The notes under the pieces: generated by a model
Database searches by the model: none
Seen by the model: the letters and a program-made list of their open reading frames with translations, nothing else
What the model was told of the DNA's origin: nothing
Origin: Butyriboletus loyo
Lineage: Eukaryota > Basidiomycota > Agaricomycetes > Boletales > Boletaceae
Assembly: GCA_038093515.1 (NCBI GenBank)
Contig: JBBPSI010000032.1
Location: forward strand, 109,039 to 173,038
Reading direction: 5' to 3'
DNA length: 64,000 bases
In this document: piece after piece, positions 1 through 10,874 of the stretch
Layout of the letters: each line of letters opens with the position of its first letter
Numbering within the stretch: the first letter of the stretch is position 1
Translations under genes and position numbers: made by a program

Positions 1-295
1 TGCATCACTCATATGTTCAACCCTATGAGGTCCACCCAATCGCTGTAGCGTATGGGTGGCCGCATTTGGAGTCTCTGCTATCGGGGGGAAAGCTATGAGG
101 GTAGTGTTGACAACACAAACCGTCCTCCCGATACCACTCCGAGTCCAGACCCGGTTCCCTCTCGTCCTTCCATTCGCTCGCAAAGTCAAGGGGATATTCA
201 TCATCGATGGTAGACACAGTCTATACATGGAACGATACAAAGAGACGTTTTGCATACGAACAAAAAAAAAGGCGTACTCGAAACCACGGAGCTAA
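1..295 (+). pseudogene. Left-edge fragment of the second duplicated gene type
   Basis: This stretch corresponds, in inverse orientation, to the minus-strand stretches at about 9.06-9.25 and 12.65-12.85 kb. The same short peptide pattern is still visible (KVKGIFII here, KVEGTFII there), followed by a stretch ending just before the convergent DUF6533 gene. I do not recognise the family. The reading frame here holds a run of lysines from a poly-A tract and cannot be joined to a clear start, so I treat it as a decayed 3' piece cut by the window edge. Confidence 0.25.
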
Positions 296-349
296 CTTCG
301 GGTGAGTTCTGGACCCATATCTGATTCGCTAAAACTCACCGAACGTTCA

Positions 350-2065
350 TCACGGGTTGACATACCTCCTTGCTCTCTGCTCTTCCATAGGGATTTCTTC
401 GATCCCATTCGACACCAGTCCTGGATCGGCAAAGGAGAGTGTCGTACCAATGTCCGCAGTATGGCCTGGTACCATGCCAAATCCAGTGTCAATGCCCTGG
501 CCTTGGATATTTTGAGCATACAGCTCCCTTATGCTCAAGATAAACCGGGGATTCAGTGCGAAGGGAAGGAGAATTGCGATACTGCTGAGAATCAGGCTGG
601 GTGTCTGTGCAAAAGTTATACTGAAGAGGCCCTCGACAATTATCACATGAAAAAGATTGCTGTGATCCAAGTATCCATTAGTTTTGCCTGTATACAAGGG
701 CAATGTGAACACAAACATCAAGAAATAAAGGATGCCTTGCTCAACAAGGAGTTTGATGTACTGGTTGAACTGCCATCTTCTTGTCACTTTGTATTGATGA
801 AATGATTGTATGAAGGATTGAAAGATGGCAATGATGCACATCACACCCTGTAGAACAACTACAGGAATGACAGAATATCTGCCCCAATTCCATGAAGGAT
901 ATTCCACTATGCAGACTGATGGATCAGGTGCTGGAGGGATCATCACTATAGAACAAGCATTGCAATAGAAATATGTGATCTGCCTCCAATGCAACAAAAT
1001 TGTTGAACATACCTATTATAGCTCCAGGTCTGGCATACATGATACCAGCAGTAATGGTGATAACAAACTCTGCAATGTAAATGAACAAAAGCAGAATAAG
1101 AATTACTCTTGATTGGTGACACAATGCATAGACTCGATAAATCATCACAACTGCAACGAATTTCTATGAATTGTTACATCAACAAGTGAAACCACGACTT
1201 ACTGTCAGCAGCAAGTGTGAAAATGATGTTAGTCCAGGATGCTAGATAAACAAACGTGTTACCTTGTCAAAAAACGTAGTTTTAAGTATGGTCACGTGAA
1301 GGAATTTCTAGAAGACATACAGCTATTCAATTGATATCAGTCAATCATGATTCCAAGGGAGTAAATGAAGCACATACATCTATTGAAGGTTATGTACATG
1401 ATATTCATTCAGCTGAGAGTTGGCAAGAAATAAGCTAGGGATAATCTCACCCACAAAGGACCAGGTATGAAAGTAGTCCCAGCTTGAAGTTCAGTATATT
1501 CAGTCCTAATCAGCCACAGTTCGGAGAACTGAACATACCTAGTGACATAAGCCTTGATTAATAGATTACAGTCAACACAAGACAGTCATCATCGAAAGAG
1601 AAGTCATACATGAATGAAATCAAGCCCCCGTAACGGACCTAGATTGGGACATAAATCATAGGCACGACCAAGGAGGCTTGATACACACGAGAAGGAACAT
1701 AGTAGAGACCCAGGTCCATCGTTTTTTCTGTAATTTTGTCAATACCGCATCATTTGTCTATAAAATGCGCACTTACCCAGATGTATTCTATCTAGTACAA
1801 AGTAGCGGCCGGTCAATTCTTGCATAGAGCGACAAAAAATACAACAAAAATACCTCAGCCGAAAGCGTAAGGACTGATGGTGTCGATGTTATTAGGGTAT
1901 TAGTGGACGTGATTCCGCGACGCACCGTAGTCGTACGCGACTGTAGTGACCATCGCAACTAGCAGGGTTCGTGAGATCAGTCAACCACCCATTATAACTG
2001 GACGTACGAGATACATAGTTATTCAACTGGAGGCTCGCCAGGTCGGTCGCTAGGCTTGTAGACAT
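350..2065 (-). CDS. DUF6533-family integral membrane protein (copy A)
   Basis: This is a fungal multi-pass membrane protein of unknown function. The N-terminal DUF6533 domain is assembled from tiny exons: 2065-2008, 1958-1926, 1873-1854, a 15-base exon 1791-1777, 1727-1689 and 1638-1615. Joined, they read NNYVSLAMVTTVAYDY, then LTLSAEIEYIW, then KRRWTWVSTMFLLVRYGG, which is the family's usual order. The middle exons (about 1.61-1.26 kb) are unresolved. A later exon from about 1148 holds RVYAL and a helix. The last exon, from about 954, holds two or three helices and the C-terminal RFILSIREL motif, and ends at 350. The start ATG at 2065 is conserved in the other copies. Unlike copies B and C, the last exon has no frame break. 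It is convergent with the fragment at 1-295. The family is clear; intactness is probable only. Confidence 0.6.
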
Positions 2066-2311
2066 GATCGCGATATTCCCGGAGTCGGTAAGAGAGGCCG
2101 AAGTCGAAGGTAGTGAAAGGGGGGGAAAGACAGGGTGATAGCACGTCGAAGAAAGCAAAAATCCGGAAAGTATAAGAGAGCCCGTTCTTACCCGGCTAGA
2201 CTTACGTTCAACTATGTATTCATTACTGTCGTGTTACTTAACGGGGTGGCCAAGCATTCGCATGGTGTGGAGCTTGATTGATCAGCGTTCGTAGAGTCTA
2301 TACGAAAAGAG

Positions 2312-2830
2312 CTAAACTGCGATGATATCGCTATCGGACCATCGCAAAATGGCCATAACCAGGGGCAGTATAACGTGATCGCCGAGTCGGCCGGGTGTCC
2401 TGCGGATGGTGTTAGTTGTTGTGACTGTGCCTGCCTCCCCCTTGCTCACGTTCTTCGACCACTCGGTGATGTTCCCAGCTCCCTCGTAAGGAGCTTGCGC
2501 CTGGCTACCCGAAAAACGTCGCAACCGTGACTCGCCTTGCCGGGACCAGAATGGATTCAAACTCCGTTGCACTGAGCTGAACATGTTTCACAGCGGCAAA
2601 GCGCGTTCGAAGATGACTGCAATGTTCATACCTGACATCGCGCTTAAACGACTGGCTATATACGCCACGGCAACAATATTAATAACGATGATCATCCCCG
2701 CAGTGTCGATCATCAGAAACATCGGTTATCATGGACAGCCTATACTTAGCGTATACGCGGAGAGTCCTCGCCGTGAGTATCATTGTTCAGTTTCGCTTTC
2801 GAACGGTCGCGTATATGGAATTTAATTAAT
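2312..2830 (-). pseudogene. Decayed DUF6533 fragment
   Basis: On the minus strand around 2.65-2.77 kb the peptide RVYAKYRLSM can be read, matching RVYAKYSQSQ of the copy at 3.98-4.83 kb and RVYAL of copy A. The frame runs into stops within a few codons and no flanking exon of the family follows. The stretch at 2.48-2.64 kb resembles 6.30-6.44 kb in inverted orientation. I read this as a remnant of a further copy. Confidence 0.3.
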
Positions 2831-3980
2831 CAGGACAGTGCGAGCTGGACAGCAGTCCGTCGTAGGCACCTATCAACTGCAACTCGAATCGCATCATTGG
2901 CGAGGTGCGCGTCGAAACTCATCAGGAATAACAACACATGATCAGAGGAACATATACTTACGACTACCTCGATGCGGCAACCAGAGCTCAACTAGCGGAA
3001 TACACGAACGCAAATGTCACCGGGCGAGAGACCAAGAGTTGAGTGGGATGAGGGTGCAATCGGACCACTAACATTTCAACTTGACCTTCCGCAAGAGTTG
3101 CGGCGCACAACTCTCGCAGTAATGAAGGTGAACACTGCAATGTACAACTGGGATGTCAAACGGTGAAGAGATTGCCATGGTCGTTCGGCGTGGTGAAATC
3201 CGTCTCATCGCTTCGACAGTAAGTCGCTGCGATATTTGTTATCATCTCCCCAGCTTTGGCCAGGTACCGAGATCCACCAAGGGCAGTGTGCGCTTCGGAC
3301 TCGACCATGTCTGCAACACTCGCTCGCCCGAGCTTCTGAGAGCGTCGGTAAAATGCCCCTGTTGGTGTGGGCTTCCGTACCTGCCGGTGACGTTTTACGT
3401 CTGGCGCGGCGTTTGGGCGATGTGCACTGGCAGGGTGCCGCGACTCATCACGGAATTTTATTGATGGAAACGAGCGCTCGACGCAAGCTCTTACCAAATT
3501 TGTCAAGTTTACATGCAGTGAAACCTGGTGACCCTATAGAAACCACCCACGAATGGGGATAAATTCTCATCGCAACATACGCATATAAGCCGGATCGATT
3601 GCAGTTCTGCCGAGATAACACCGCACATGAATACTGCTAGTAGCGCATGGTGAGGGGAATGGCTACGCTGTCGCTGTGATTATGGCTGTCCCCCTCTCAC
3701 AGGAATCCGACGTGTCTGCTTGCCAAGCCATCTGAGAACCGCAGAGTCATCGCCTTGGACTAGAATGGGTCCGAAGTGTGTTGTTCTGTAACCATTGACG
3801 GCAGGTCAGTGCAGGTCGCGAATGCCCGCCCAGACGCCTCAAGCTGAGCGTGTTCCTCACACTTGTCACATTCATCACCCTGGCTCAATGTCACATTGTC
3901 AAGTCGAATACACACACATCTTAGTCACCTCGTAGCATGGTTCTTACAACAAGTAGATTAGTCTACACTTTCAATATCGA
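2831..3980. other. Intergenic, no gene recognised
   Basis: Several overlapping open frames of 60-116 codons occur at 3.15-3.56 kb on both strands, but none has a recognisable motif, an intron pattern or a second copy in the window. The segment near 3.70-3.75 kb resembles the reverse complement of about 6.40-6.44 kb, so part of this stretch is old duplicated DNA. No RNA gene or terminal repeat was seen. Confidence 0.4.
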
Positions 3981-3984
3981 TCTA

Positions 3985-4830
3985 CTGACAGATAGGAGGA
4001 TGTCGCAATCTGGGCGGAGAGTACGTCAAGCTTACCACGCCCAGCCCACTAATATCGGATGCACTCAACGTGCCTCCAATCGCTTTTTCCTCCGACCACT
4101 CAACCGGTCCAATGTCCGCTGATACTGGCGACATGCCGAACTCCGCTTCAATACCCTTGCTATGACTGCCTCGGCTATCGAGCGCATGAAGCTCCCGCAT
4201 GTCCGTGATTAACCGAGGAAATTAGGAGCACTGAATTATAACCCGCAATACTTGTATACCAATGCCTGCAGCATTCACGGGGTCAACAGTAGTGTAAATC
4301 AGGTTACTATTTCAAAACGAATCGATCAAGTTAGTCTAGTCTTCGTATTAAAGACCTGAAACGCTGGAAAATAAAGGCAGAAAAGGAGACAAGGCAAAGA
4401 CCAGGACTCACATGAGGAGGTATAGGACGCCTTCCCTGATGAGCGTACCGACTGGGTTGCCATTGATTAGTGGTACGATACATGCGATAAGGTTCCCGGA
4501 CGAACTGGAAACCATCAATATGCATAGTGAGGCATCGAGAATAATTTGTGGAGCAGTTGCATATTTTATCCAATCAACACGGAGAAAAATGAGAAGTCGA
4601 GGACACATGCGGTTGTCACCGTGAAAGAAAAGGGTGTCAGTCCATCCGTCTGATGTTCGTGGCGTGACCCATTCGAAGGCAAGTACAACGCACCTAAGCA
4701 CCTGACATAGCACCTAGACGGCTATATATAGCCGCGGCAATAATGACGATGATGTCCGCAATGTACATGATGTACATCGCCGGAAGAATCCCTAAGATTA
4801 TCTGCGATTGACTATATTTAGCGTATACAT
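3985..4830 (-). pseudogene. DUF6533-family gene copy with in-frame stop (copy D)
   Basis: From upstream to downstream the minus strand carries RVYAKYSQSQ plus a hydrophobic helix (about 4830-4730), then QIILDASLCILMV with the exon end REGVLYLLM and a GTGAGT donor near 4.41 kb. Next comes a further helix, and then the family C-terminal motif as ITDMRELHAL, with a tail resembling the end of copy A. Between the last helix and that motif the frame carries a TAA at 4224-4222. N-terminal exons were not found. The order of conserved pieces identifies the family; the stop and the missing 5' exons suggest a pseudogene, although an unseen short intron over the stop is not excluded. Confidence 0.5.
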
Positions 4831-5179
4831 GGAGAATCATCCCCAAGTACTGGAATCATTGTTCTAGTTTCGCTCCCGAAGGTACAAACAGCGGAACCGA
4901 CGAAAATAACTTGAAGGTAGATCCAATCAAGTAGATGCTGAAGTATGTTTTCCGAGGATCTGTGTAAAGGATGGGTACAAGCCACAGCAGGTTAGCAGAA
5001 TATGCTTACAGCTATCCGAGTGATACAGTGATCTCGGCTTCCAAAATGAAGAAGTGCTCTCGAGACCGGGCTGATGAATAGATCAGGGGTTGACGCCCAA
5101 CTTGCAGCACGTCACTTGATAATTCACATGGAAAACAAACAACCAAGACAGCGGACCTGTAACAATAGTTGATTTAAGC

Positions 5180-5740
5180 ATACCCTCAAAGTCGTCAGGT
5201 GTACACGCACAGGAACAAACGACGTAGATACCGAAGTCTACGGTCTGTTCTGTGGTATCGTTGGAAAAGGCACCCAGGGGTAAAGTAGTGACGACAGACC
5301 CAGATATAGCCCCTAGGCACAGTCGGGTAGGATATCCCCGTGTAGAACGAAATACAGCTGCGCGCCTTAATTAAGATTAGAACTGAGAACGTGGAAGTTG
5401 CTCGAGTGACCAACAGCCCGCAGACAATGTATACTCACTGCAGTCGTAACAGATAGCAGTAATGTTCACGACTACAAACTTAATAAGAATGGTGCATCAA
5501 TGATATTCAAGTTGATGATCATAGTGGACACGTACTGGCCATAAGCTGGGGAATCGAGTCGATAGACTGCAAAGAAGAAATGGTATCGTTATCGAACCTT
5601 GGATGGGTTGAGCGCCGAGTGAGAGCTTGACGTCTCTTGATTCGTGCGACCCTAGGGAGGGTCGGAACAAGACCATTGATGGGCGTAACCCTATATACAC
5701 CAGCACGACCGAACGTGAGTGCACTATCGAGAGTACCAAT
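5180..5740 (-). pseudogene. Relic of the second duplicated gene type (copy 1)
   Basis: The sequence at 5.20-5.54 kb aligns by eye with 9.32-9.62 and 12.92-13.21 kb, including a shared run around the GTATACTCA motif near 5.43 kb and the TCGGGTAGGATA motif near 5.32 kb. In the later copies one frame shows a hydrophobic stretch GLLVTGATSAFSFLISME followed by a GTGCGT splice donor, so the ancestor was probably a membrane protein on the minus strand. No continuous frame survives here. Confidence 0.3.
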
Positions 5741-6527
5741 TTATTTCAGAGTAGCGAGGGCAAGAGGGAGGCACTCACGATAGCGTATGCACCATGAATC
5801 ACCCGTACAAAAATTTTAATTCGTCGTGAAGTCGCCGTCCGAAATTAAATTGTGATACCTTTCATATCTTGCGACCTGAATTCATTAGTAGAGTTGTAGT
5901 TATCACTGAAAGACACTCAAATCGATTCCCGACTCACAATTAGTGAAGTCGGGATGGACGAACAAAGTCGCAACCCCCGAATCCATTTTGCCCAACTCTC
6001 AGTCACCCGGTGAGGTTTCCATTTGTGCGTTCCGCTGGTCAAGCAGCGCTCTGGATGCGGCATCGAGGTAGGCACAGATGTATATGCCTGAGTATATGGT
6101 CTGATTCTGATTGGTGCTGTCCTGTAAAATTAAATTTTATGGTAGGATTATCCGCGTGTATGATAAGTATAGCCAGTCCCGGATTACCGTGGGGGATGTT
6201 CCGAAGTGACCGTGTCGACACTATGGAGATAATCATCATTATCAATATTGTTCATGTGGCCATGATATGGCCATGAAAGTGTGGCGTCTGACAGGTATGT
6301 TCACTGTTCGAACGTGTCAGTACCGAAGCACATTCAAGCACTGACTGAATACTAGCTAGCTATAGAACAACGCACATTGAATCCATTCTGGAAAGGCGAT
6401 TCACGACCGCAACGTTCTCGGATGGCTTGGCGAGCAGACACGGTCGGCTTCATACGAGTAAGCTACTAAGGAAGGTTGACGACTCTGGTCGAAGAAGCTG
6501 TTTCACATGTGACATAACTGATATGTA
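5741..6527. other. Intergenic with old repeat fragments
   Basis: No gene recognised. About 6.30-6.44 kb resembles the reverse complement of about 2.48-2.64 kb, and part of it resembles 3.70-3.75 kb. Short alternating CAT/ATG runs near 6.23-6.27 kb are AT-rich and do not form a gene. The left edge of the tandem unit begins at about 6528. Confidence 0.35.
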
Positions 6528-7134
6528 TGACATGACGGGTGCTTCAAGTACCACGGTTGTCCATTTCAGTCACGGCCATGTACTGTCATAGGTAATCAAC
6601 GTTTCATCCATCCCGAACAGAAATCCTCTCGAACAGGCCTTGAACGATGGAATTTTTTCTCTCAAAAGTTCAATAATAGAGAGCGTTTGGGGTCGTGACT
6701 TGCCACGTCGGCTGCGTGCTAACAGAAACTGGCATATCGGGTGAGTTGACGGGCTAACTAACATACGTGTTCTGAAACAGCGACTGTCGATCGGCTGGAA
6801 GGCAAGTGCAACGGTAGCGACTCGCTGAGCTTAATTTCTGGTTGGCTCCTACAAGCGTAGCCGATCCAAAAAGCCACTTGGCTGACCGAAAAGCGAAACT
6901 GGTCTCTCATCTGTGAAACGGTTATTGGTCGGAACCACCGGTTAGCAGTCTGTAGCAGCCTGTAGCGCTCGGCTACACTCCGTTAGCGTCGGAAACCAGC
7001 AACTGTTTTACTGATGCTGTTTGGTTAGTCCATCTATAGATCGTCCAATTGGAACTCTCAAATAACTGCGGTAGAGTAGCCAAGCGACAACATTACTTAG
7101 CACCTTTGCGGATGCGGGCAGGAGCACACTGCAG

Positions 7135-7147
7135 CTTTTTTATAGCC
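7135..7147 (+). promoter_or_regulatory. Probable TATA region of DUF6533 copy B
   Basis: A T-rich run followed by TATAG lies about 130 bases before the copy B start. The same element stands before copy C (near 10.74 kb) and, inverted, before copy A (near 2.18 kb, more diverged). Confidence 0.3.
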
Positions 7148-7271
7148 TCCATTATTCTCAGTAGTGTAATTCCCGGATTTTTGCTTTCTTCGACGTGCCG
7201 TCACTCTGTCCTCCCCCCTTTCACTACCTTCGAGTTCAGCCTCTCTTACCGACTTCGGGAATATCGCGATC

Positions 7272-8997
7272 ATGTCTACAAGCATAGAGATCGACCTGGC
7301 GAGCCAGCAGTTGATTAACTATGTATCTAGTATGTCCAGTCATAATGGGTGGTTGACTGATCTCACGAATCCCGCTAGTTGCGATGGTCACTGCAGTTGC
7401 ATATGACTACGGTGCGTCACGGAATCATGTCCACTGATACCCTAATAACATCGACACCATCAGTCCTTACGCTTTCGGCCGAGGTATTTTTGTTGTATTT
7501 TTCGTCGCTCTATGCAAGAACTGACCGGTCGCTACTTTGTACTAGATAGAATATATCTGGGTAAGTCTGCATTTTATAGACAAATGATGCGGTATTGACA
7601 AAATTACAGAAAAGACGATGGACCTGGGTCTCTACTATGTTCCTTCTCGTATGTATCAAGCCTCCTTGGTCGTGCTTGTAGCTTAGGTCTCCCAATCTAG
7701 GTCCGTTACGGGGGCTTGATTTCAGTTGTGTACGACATCCCTTTTGACGATGACTGTCTTGCATTAACTGTAATCTATTAATCAAGTCTTATGACACTAG
7801 GTATGTTCAGTTCTCCGAACTGCGGCTGATTACAACTGAATATACTGTATTTCAAGCTGTGACTACTTTCATGCCTAGGTCTTTGTGGGTGAGATTATCC
7901 CTAGTTTATTTCTCGCTAATTCTCAGCTGAATGAATATCATGCATGCAACCTCAGATGTATGTGCTTCGTTATCTCTATTTGGACCATGAATGACTGATA
8001 TCAATTGGTTAGCTGTAAGTGTTTCAGAAATTCCTTGACATCACCATATTCAAACCTATGTTTTCATTGGAAAGGCAGGATATTTTTTCAATTGCCATCT
8101 TGGATGCTCTTGATTTACATCAATGCTAATGACTGTAAGTTGTGGTTCTGCTTGTTCCTGTAATAATTCATAGAACTTCATTGCAGTGGTGATGATCTTT
8201 CGAGTCTATGCATTGTGCAACCAATCAAGAGCAATTCTTAATGTCCTTCTGTTCATTTATGTTGTGCAGGTTGTTGTCGGTATTGCTACTGGTATCATAT
8301 TTGCCATACCTGGAGCTGATATAGGTATGTCCAACTGTTTTGTTTGATACATGAATTAGAGGCAGATCTAAACATATTTCTGTTATGATGCTTGTTCCAT
8401 AGTGATGATCCCTCCAGCACCTTATCCATCAATTTGCATATTATACATTCATCCATGGATTTGGAATTTGGGAAGATATTCCTTCATTCCTGTGATTGTT
8501 CTACATGGTATGATGTGCATAATTGGCATCATTCAATCCTTCAAACAAGCACTTCAACAATATAATGGGACAGGAAGATGGCAGCTCAACCAGTACATCA
8601 ACCTCCTTGTCAAGCAAGGCACTCTTTACTTCTTGATGTGTGTATTCACATTACTTTGTGTATAGATGAAATTAATGGGCACTTGAATAACAGTAATTTT
8701 TTCCGTATAATACTTTACCAGCAACTCTTCGTCATAACTATGGCACAGACAGTGGACACCATTCTGAGCAGTGTTGCAAATATCCTTCCCTTCATACTGA
8801 ACCCCAGGTTTATCCTTGGTATAAGGGAACTATATGGTCAAACTGTTCATGGCCAGGGCATTAACACTGGACCCGACATTCTATCAGGCCATGGTGCAGG
8901 CACACCCACAAACATCGGAACTGGGCTTCACTTTGCAGATCCAGGGTTGGAGGGGGGGTCAGAAGAAGTTGAAGAAATCCCTATGAATGAGCAGTGA
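7272..8997 (+). pseudogene. DUF6533-family membrane protein gene, copy B, frame-shifted
   Basis: Exons match copy A: 7272-7329, 7379-7411, 7464-7483, the 15-base exon 7546-7560 (IEYIW), 7610-7648 and 7701-7724. Together they encode NNYVS-like LINYVSIAMV, then AYDYVLTLSAE, IEYIW, KRRWTWVSTMFLL and VRYGGLIS. Later exons hold RVYALCNQSR and a helix (about 8190-8320), then MIPPAP and further helices from about 8401. The final exon frame breaks near 8660: copy A reads through, whereas here one base is missing and a TAG follows. The distal part (about 8665-8997) continues in another frame with RFILGIREL and the tail EEIPMNEQ. The break is shared with copy C. A 26-28 base intron could be imagined there, but it does not restore the frame shared with A. 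Confidence 0.6.
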
Positions 8998-9049
8998 ACA
9001 AAGGTTTGTTGAACTGGGATGAATGTTGAGTGAGTTTTAGCAAATGAAA

Positions 9050-9830
9050 TGTGGGTCAAAACTCACCTGATGTCAGATTCGTGGTGTTGAGTACACCTGT
9101 CTTGATATCCAATATCGTTTCTACCACACTGTCTGCCTGTTCAATGATAAATGTTTCCTCGACTTTCCAGGGAAAAGGGAGGGGAAGGAATCGGGACTGA
9201 AATGAATTGTATCAACAGGAAAATTTGTATACCGCCCGCAAGGGATTTTACCAATGATCACATGGACCTCAGAAGCTAGGACATTTGAGCGATGCAGATA
9301 ACGATGAGGTTTTAAATATCAATGATCTGTTGTGTGGTATTGTCAGAGAAGATATTGAAGTATGAAGTGGTGCAGCAAAACCAGATATGCTCTCTAGGCG
9401 CAATCGGGTAGGATAATTTCGTGTAGAACAGAATACGGTTACGCACCTCCATGGAGATTAGAAATGAGAACGCGGAAGTTGCCCCAGTGACGAGCAGCCC
9501 ACAGACAATGTATACTCATTGCAATCGTAACGGATAGCAGTAGTGTCCGCGACTACAAACTTGATAAGAATAAACCACCAATGATGTTCCATGATCATAT
9601 CGGACGCGTAGTCATTTAAGCTGGAGAGCTGACATCATGGACCGCAAAGACGTGAGGGCTAAAGGCAGTCGAGGTAGCAGGATCGACAATGCGTCCGGCT
9701 TGCCGCTATCGTACATCGTGCTTTGCAGGACTACGAGGGTCACGGTCGTGGACGTCATTGGCAGGTTGAACGACGAATCAGAGAAATACTCCACGGGTAC
9801 GATATGGAGTGAAGCATGATGCAAGCACGG
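9050..9830 (-). pseudogene. Second duplicated gene type, copy 2
   Basis: The stretch is convergent with DUF6533 copy B. On the minus strand a hydrophobic segment GLLVTGATSAFSFLISME is followed by GTGCGT, and after a short gap by FYTKLSYP and a short hydrophobic stretch. Nearer the 3' end, KVEETFII-like and SVVETILDIK-like peptides can be read. Pieces are not in one frame, and exon joins between them could not be settled. I do not recognise the family; a small multi-pass membrane protein is the best guess. It is nearly identical to copy 3 at 12.65-13.45 kb. Confidence 0.3.
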
Positions 9831-10874
9831 TCTGTAGCAGTTGTCACCGTGAGGATCAACGACCTATAAATATCGCATGCATCGTAAGAACGGATGATGC
9901 TGTTGTACCGAGGCTGACTCGTCTCTGCCACCAAATTACTTCTTCTTGCTGTAACGAATCGTTGTCAAGCTACTGACCTGCGGGAATCGTAGTGCCACGT
10001 TGAGCGTATTCCTGCCGTTCAAGCGCCATGGTAGCGTTGTTCATTCTCGCAGAACGGGTCGTTTGCCCAACTTTGGATTGAGCTTCAGGGGCTTCAGGCC
10101 ATCTGCCAACACCGCTTACTTTCCTTTGGTATCCACACCTAAGGTGGCATGGGATGGGGAGAGTTCGAGTAGCGTGCTTTGACTCACACCGTCGACTTCA
10201 ATGAATTGAAGTTGATCTCGTCAAGCCTCGTTGAATGACCACGAGTTGTATGACATGATGGGTGCTTCAAGTACCACGGTTGTCCATTTCAGTCACGGCC
10301 ATGAACTGCCATAGGTAATCAACGCTTCGTCCATCCCGAGTAGAAATCCTCTCGAACAGGCCTTTACCGATGGAATTTTTGCTCTCAAAAGTTCAATAAT
10401 AGAGAGCGTTTGGGGTCGTGACTTGCCACATCGGCGGCTTGCTAACAGAAACTGGCATATCGGGTGAGTTGACGGGCTAAATAACATACGTGTTCTGAAA
10501 CAGCGACTATCGGTCGGTTGGAAGGTAAGTGGGACGTTAGCGGCTCGCTGAGCTTAATGTCTAGCTGGCCCCTACAAACATAGCCGACCTCAAAAGCCAC
10601 TTGGCGGTCCGAAAAGCGCAAACTGGTCCCTGTTTGGTTCTCCATCTATAGATCGTCCAATCAGAACTCTCAAACGACCGCCGTAAAGTAGTCAAGCGAT
10701 AACACCTTTGCAGATGCGGGCAGGAGCATGTCGTAGCTTTTTTATAGCCTCCATTATTCTCAGTAGTGTAATTCCCGGATTTTTGCTTTCTTCGACGTGC
10801 CATCGCCCTGTCCCCCCCCCTTTTCACTACCTTCGAATTCGGCCTCTCTTACTGACTTTGGGAATATCGCGATC

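Larger units (their letters stand above)
6528..10242 (+). repeat. Tandem segmental duplication, unit 1
   Basis: This unit of about 3.7 kb starts with GTATGACATGACGGGTGCTT and ends just before the same run at about 10243. It carries a DUF6533 gene on the plus strand and the second gene type on the minus strand. Similarity to unit 2 is high throughout, with only scattered substitutions and one gap of about 120 bases (6.90-7.03 kb, absent from unit 2). The head-to-tail arrangement and the reuse of the boundary sequence show a tandem duplication. Confidence 0.75.

Noticed and set aside
302..805. 167-codon plus-strand open frame at the left end
   Set aside because: It is antisense to the last exon of DUF6533 copy A, whose helices and C-terminal motif are conserved in other copies.
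8630..8670. Ultra-short intron (26-28 bases) explaining the frame break in DUF6533 copies B and C
   Set aside because: It is below the usual minimum intron size, and the resulting join does not agree with the frame of copy A; a one-base deletion is simpler.
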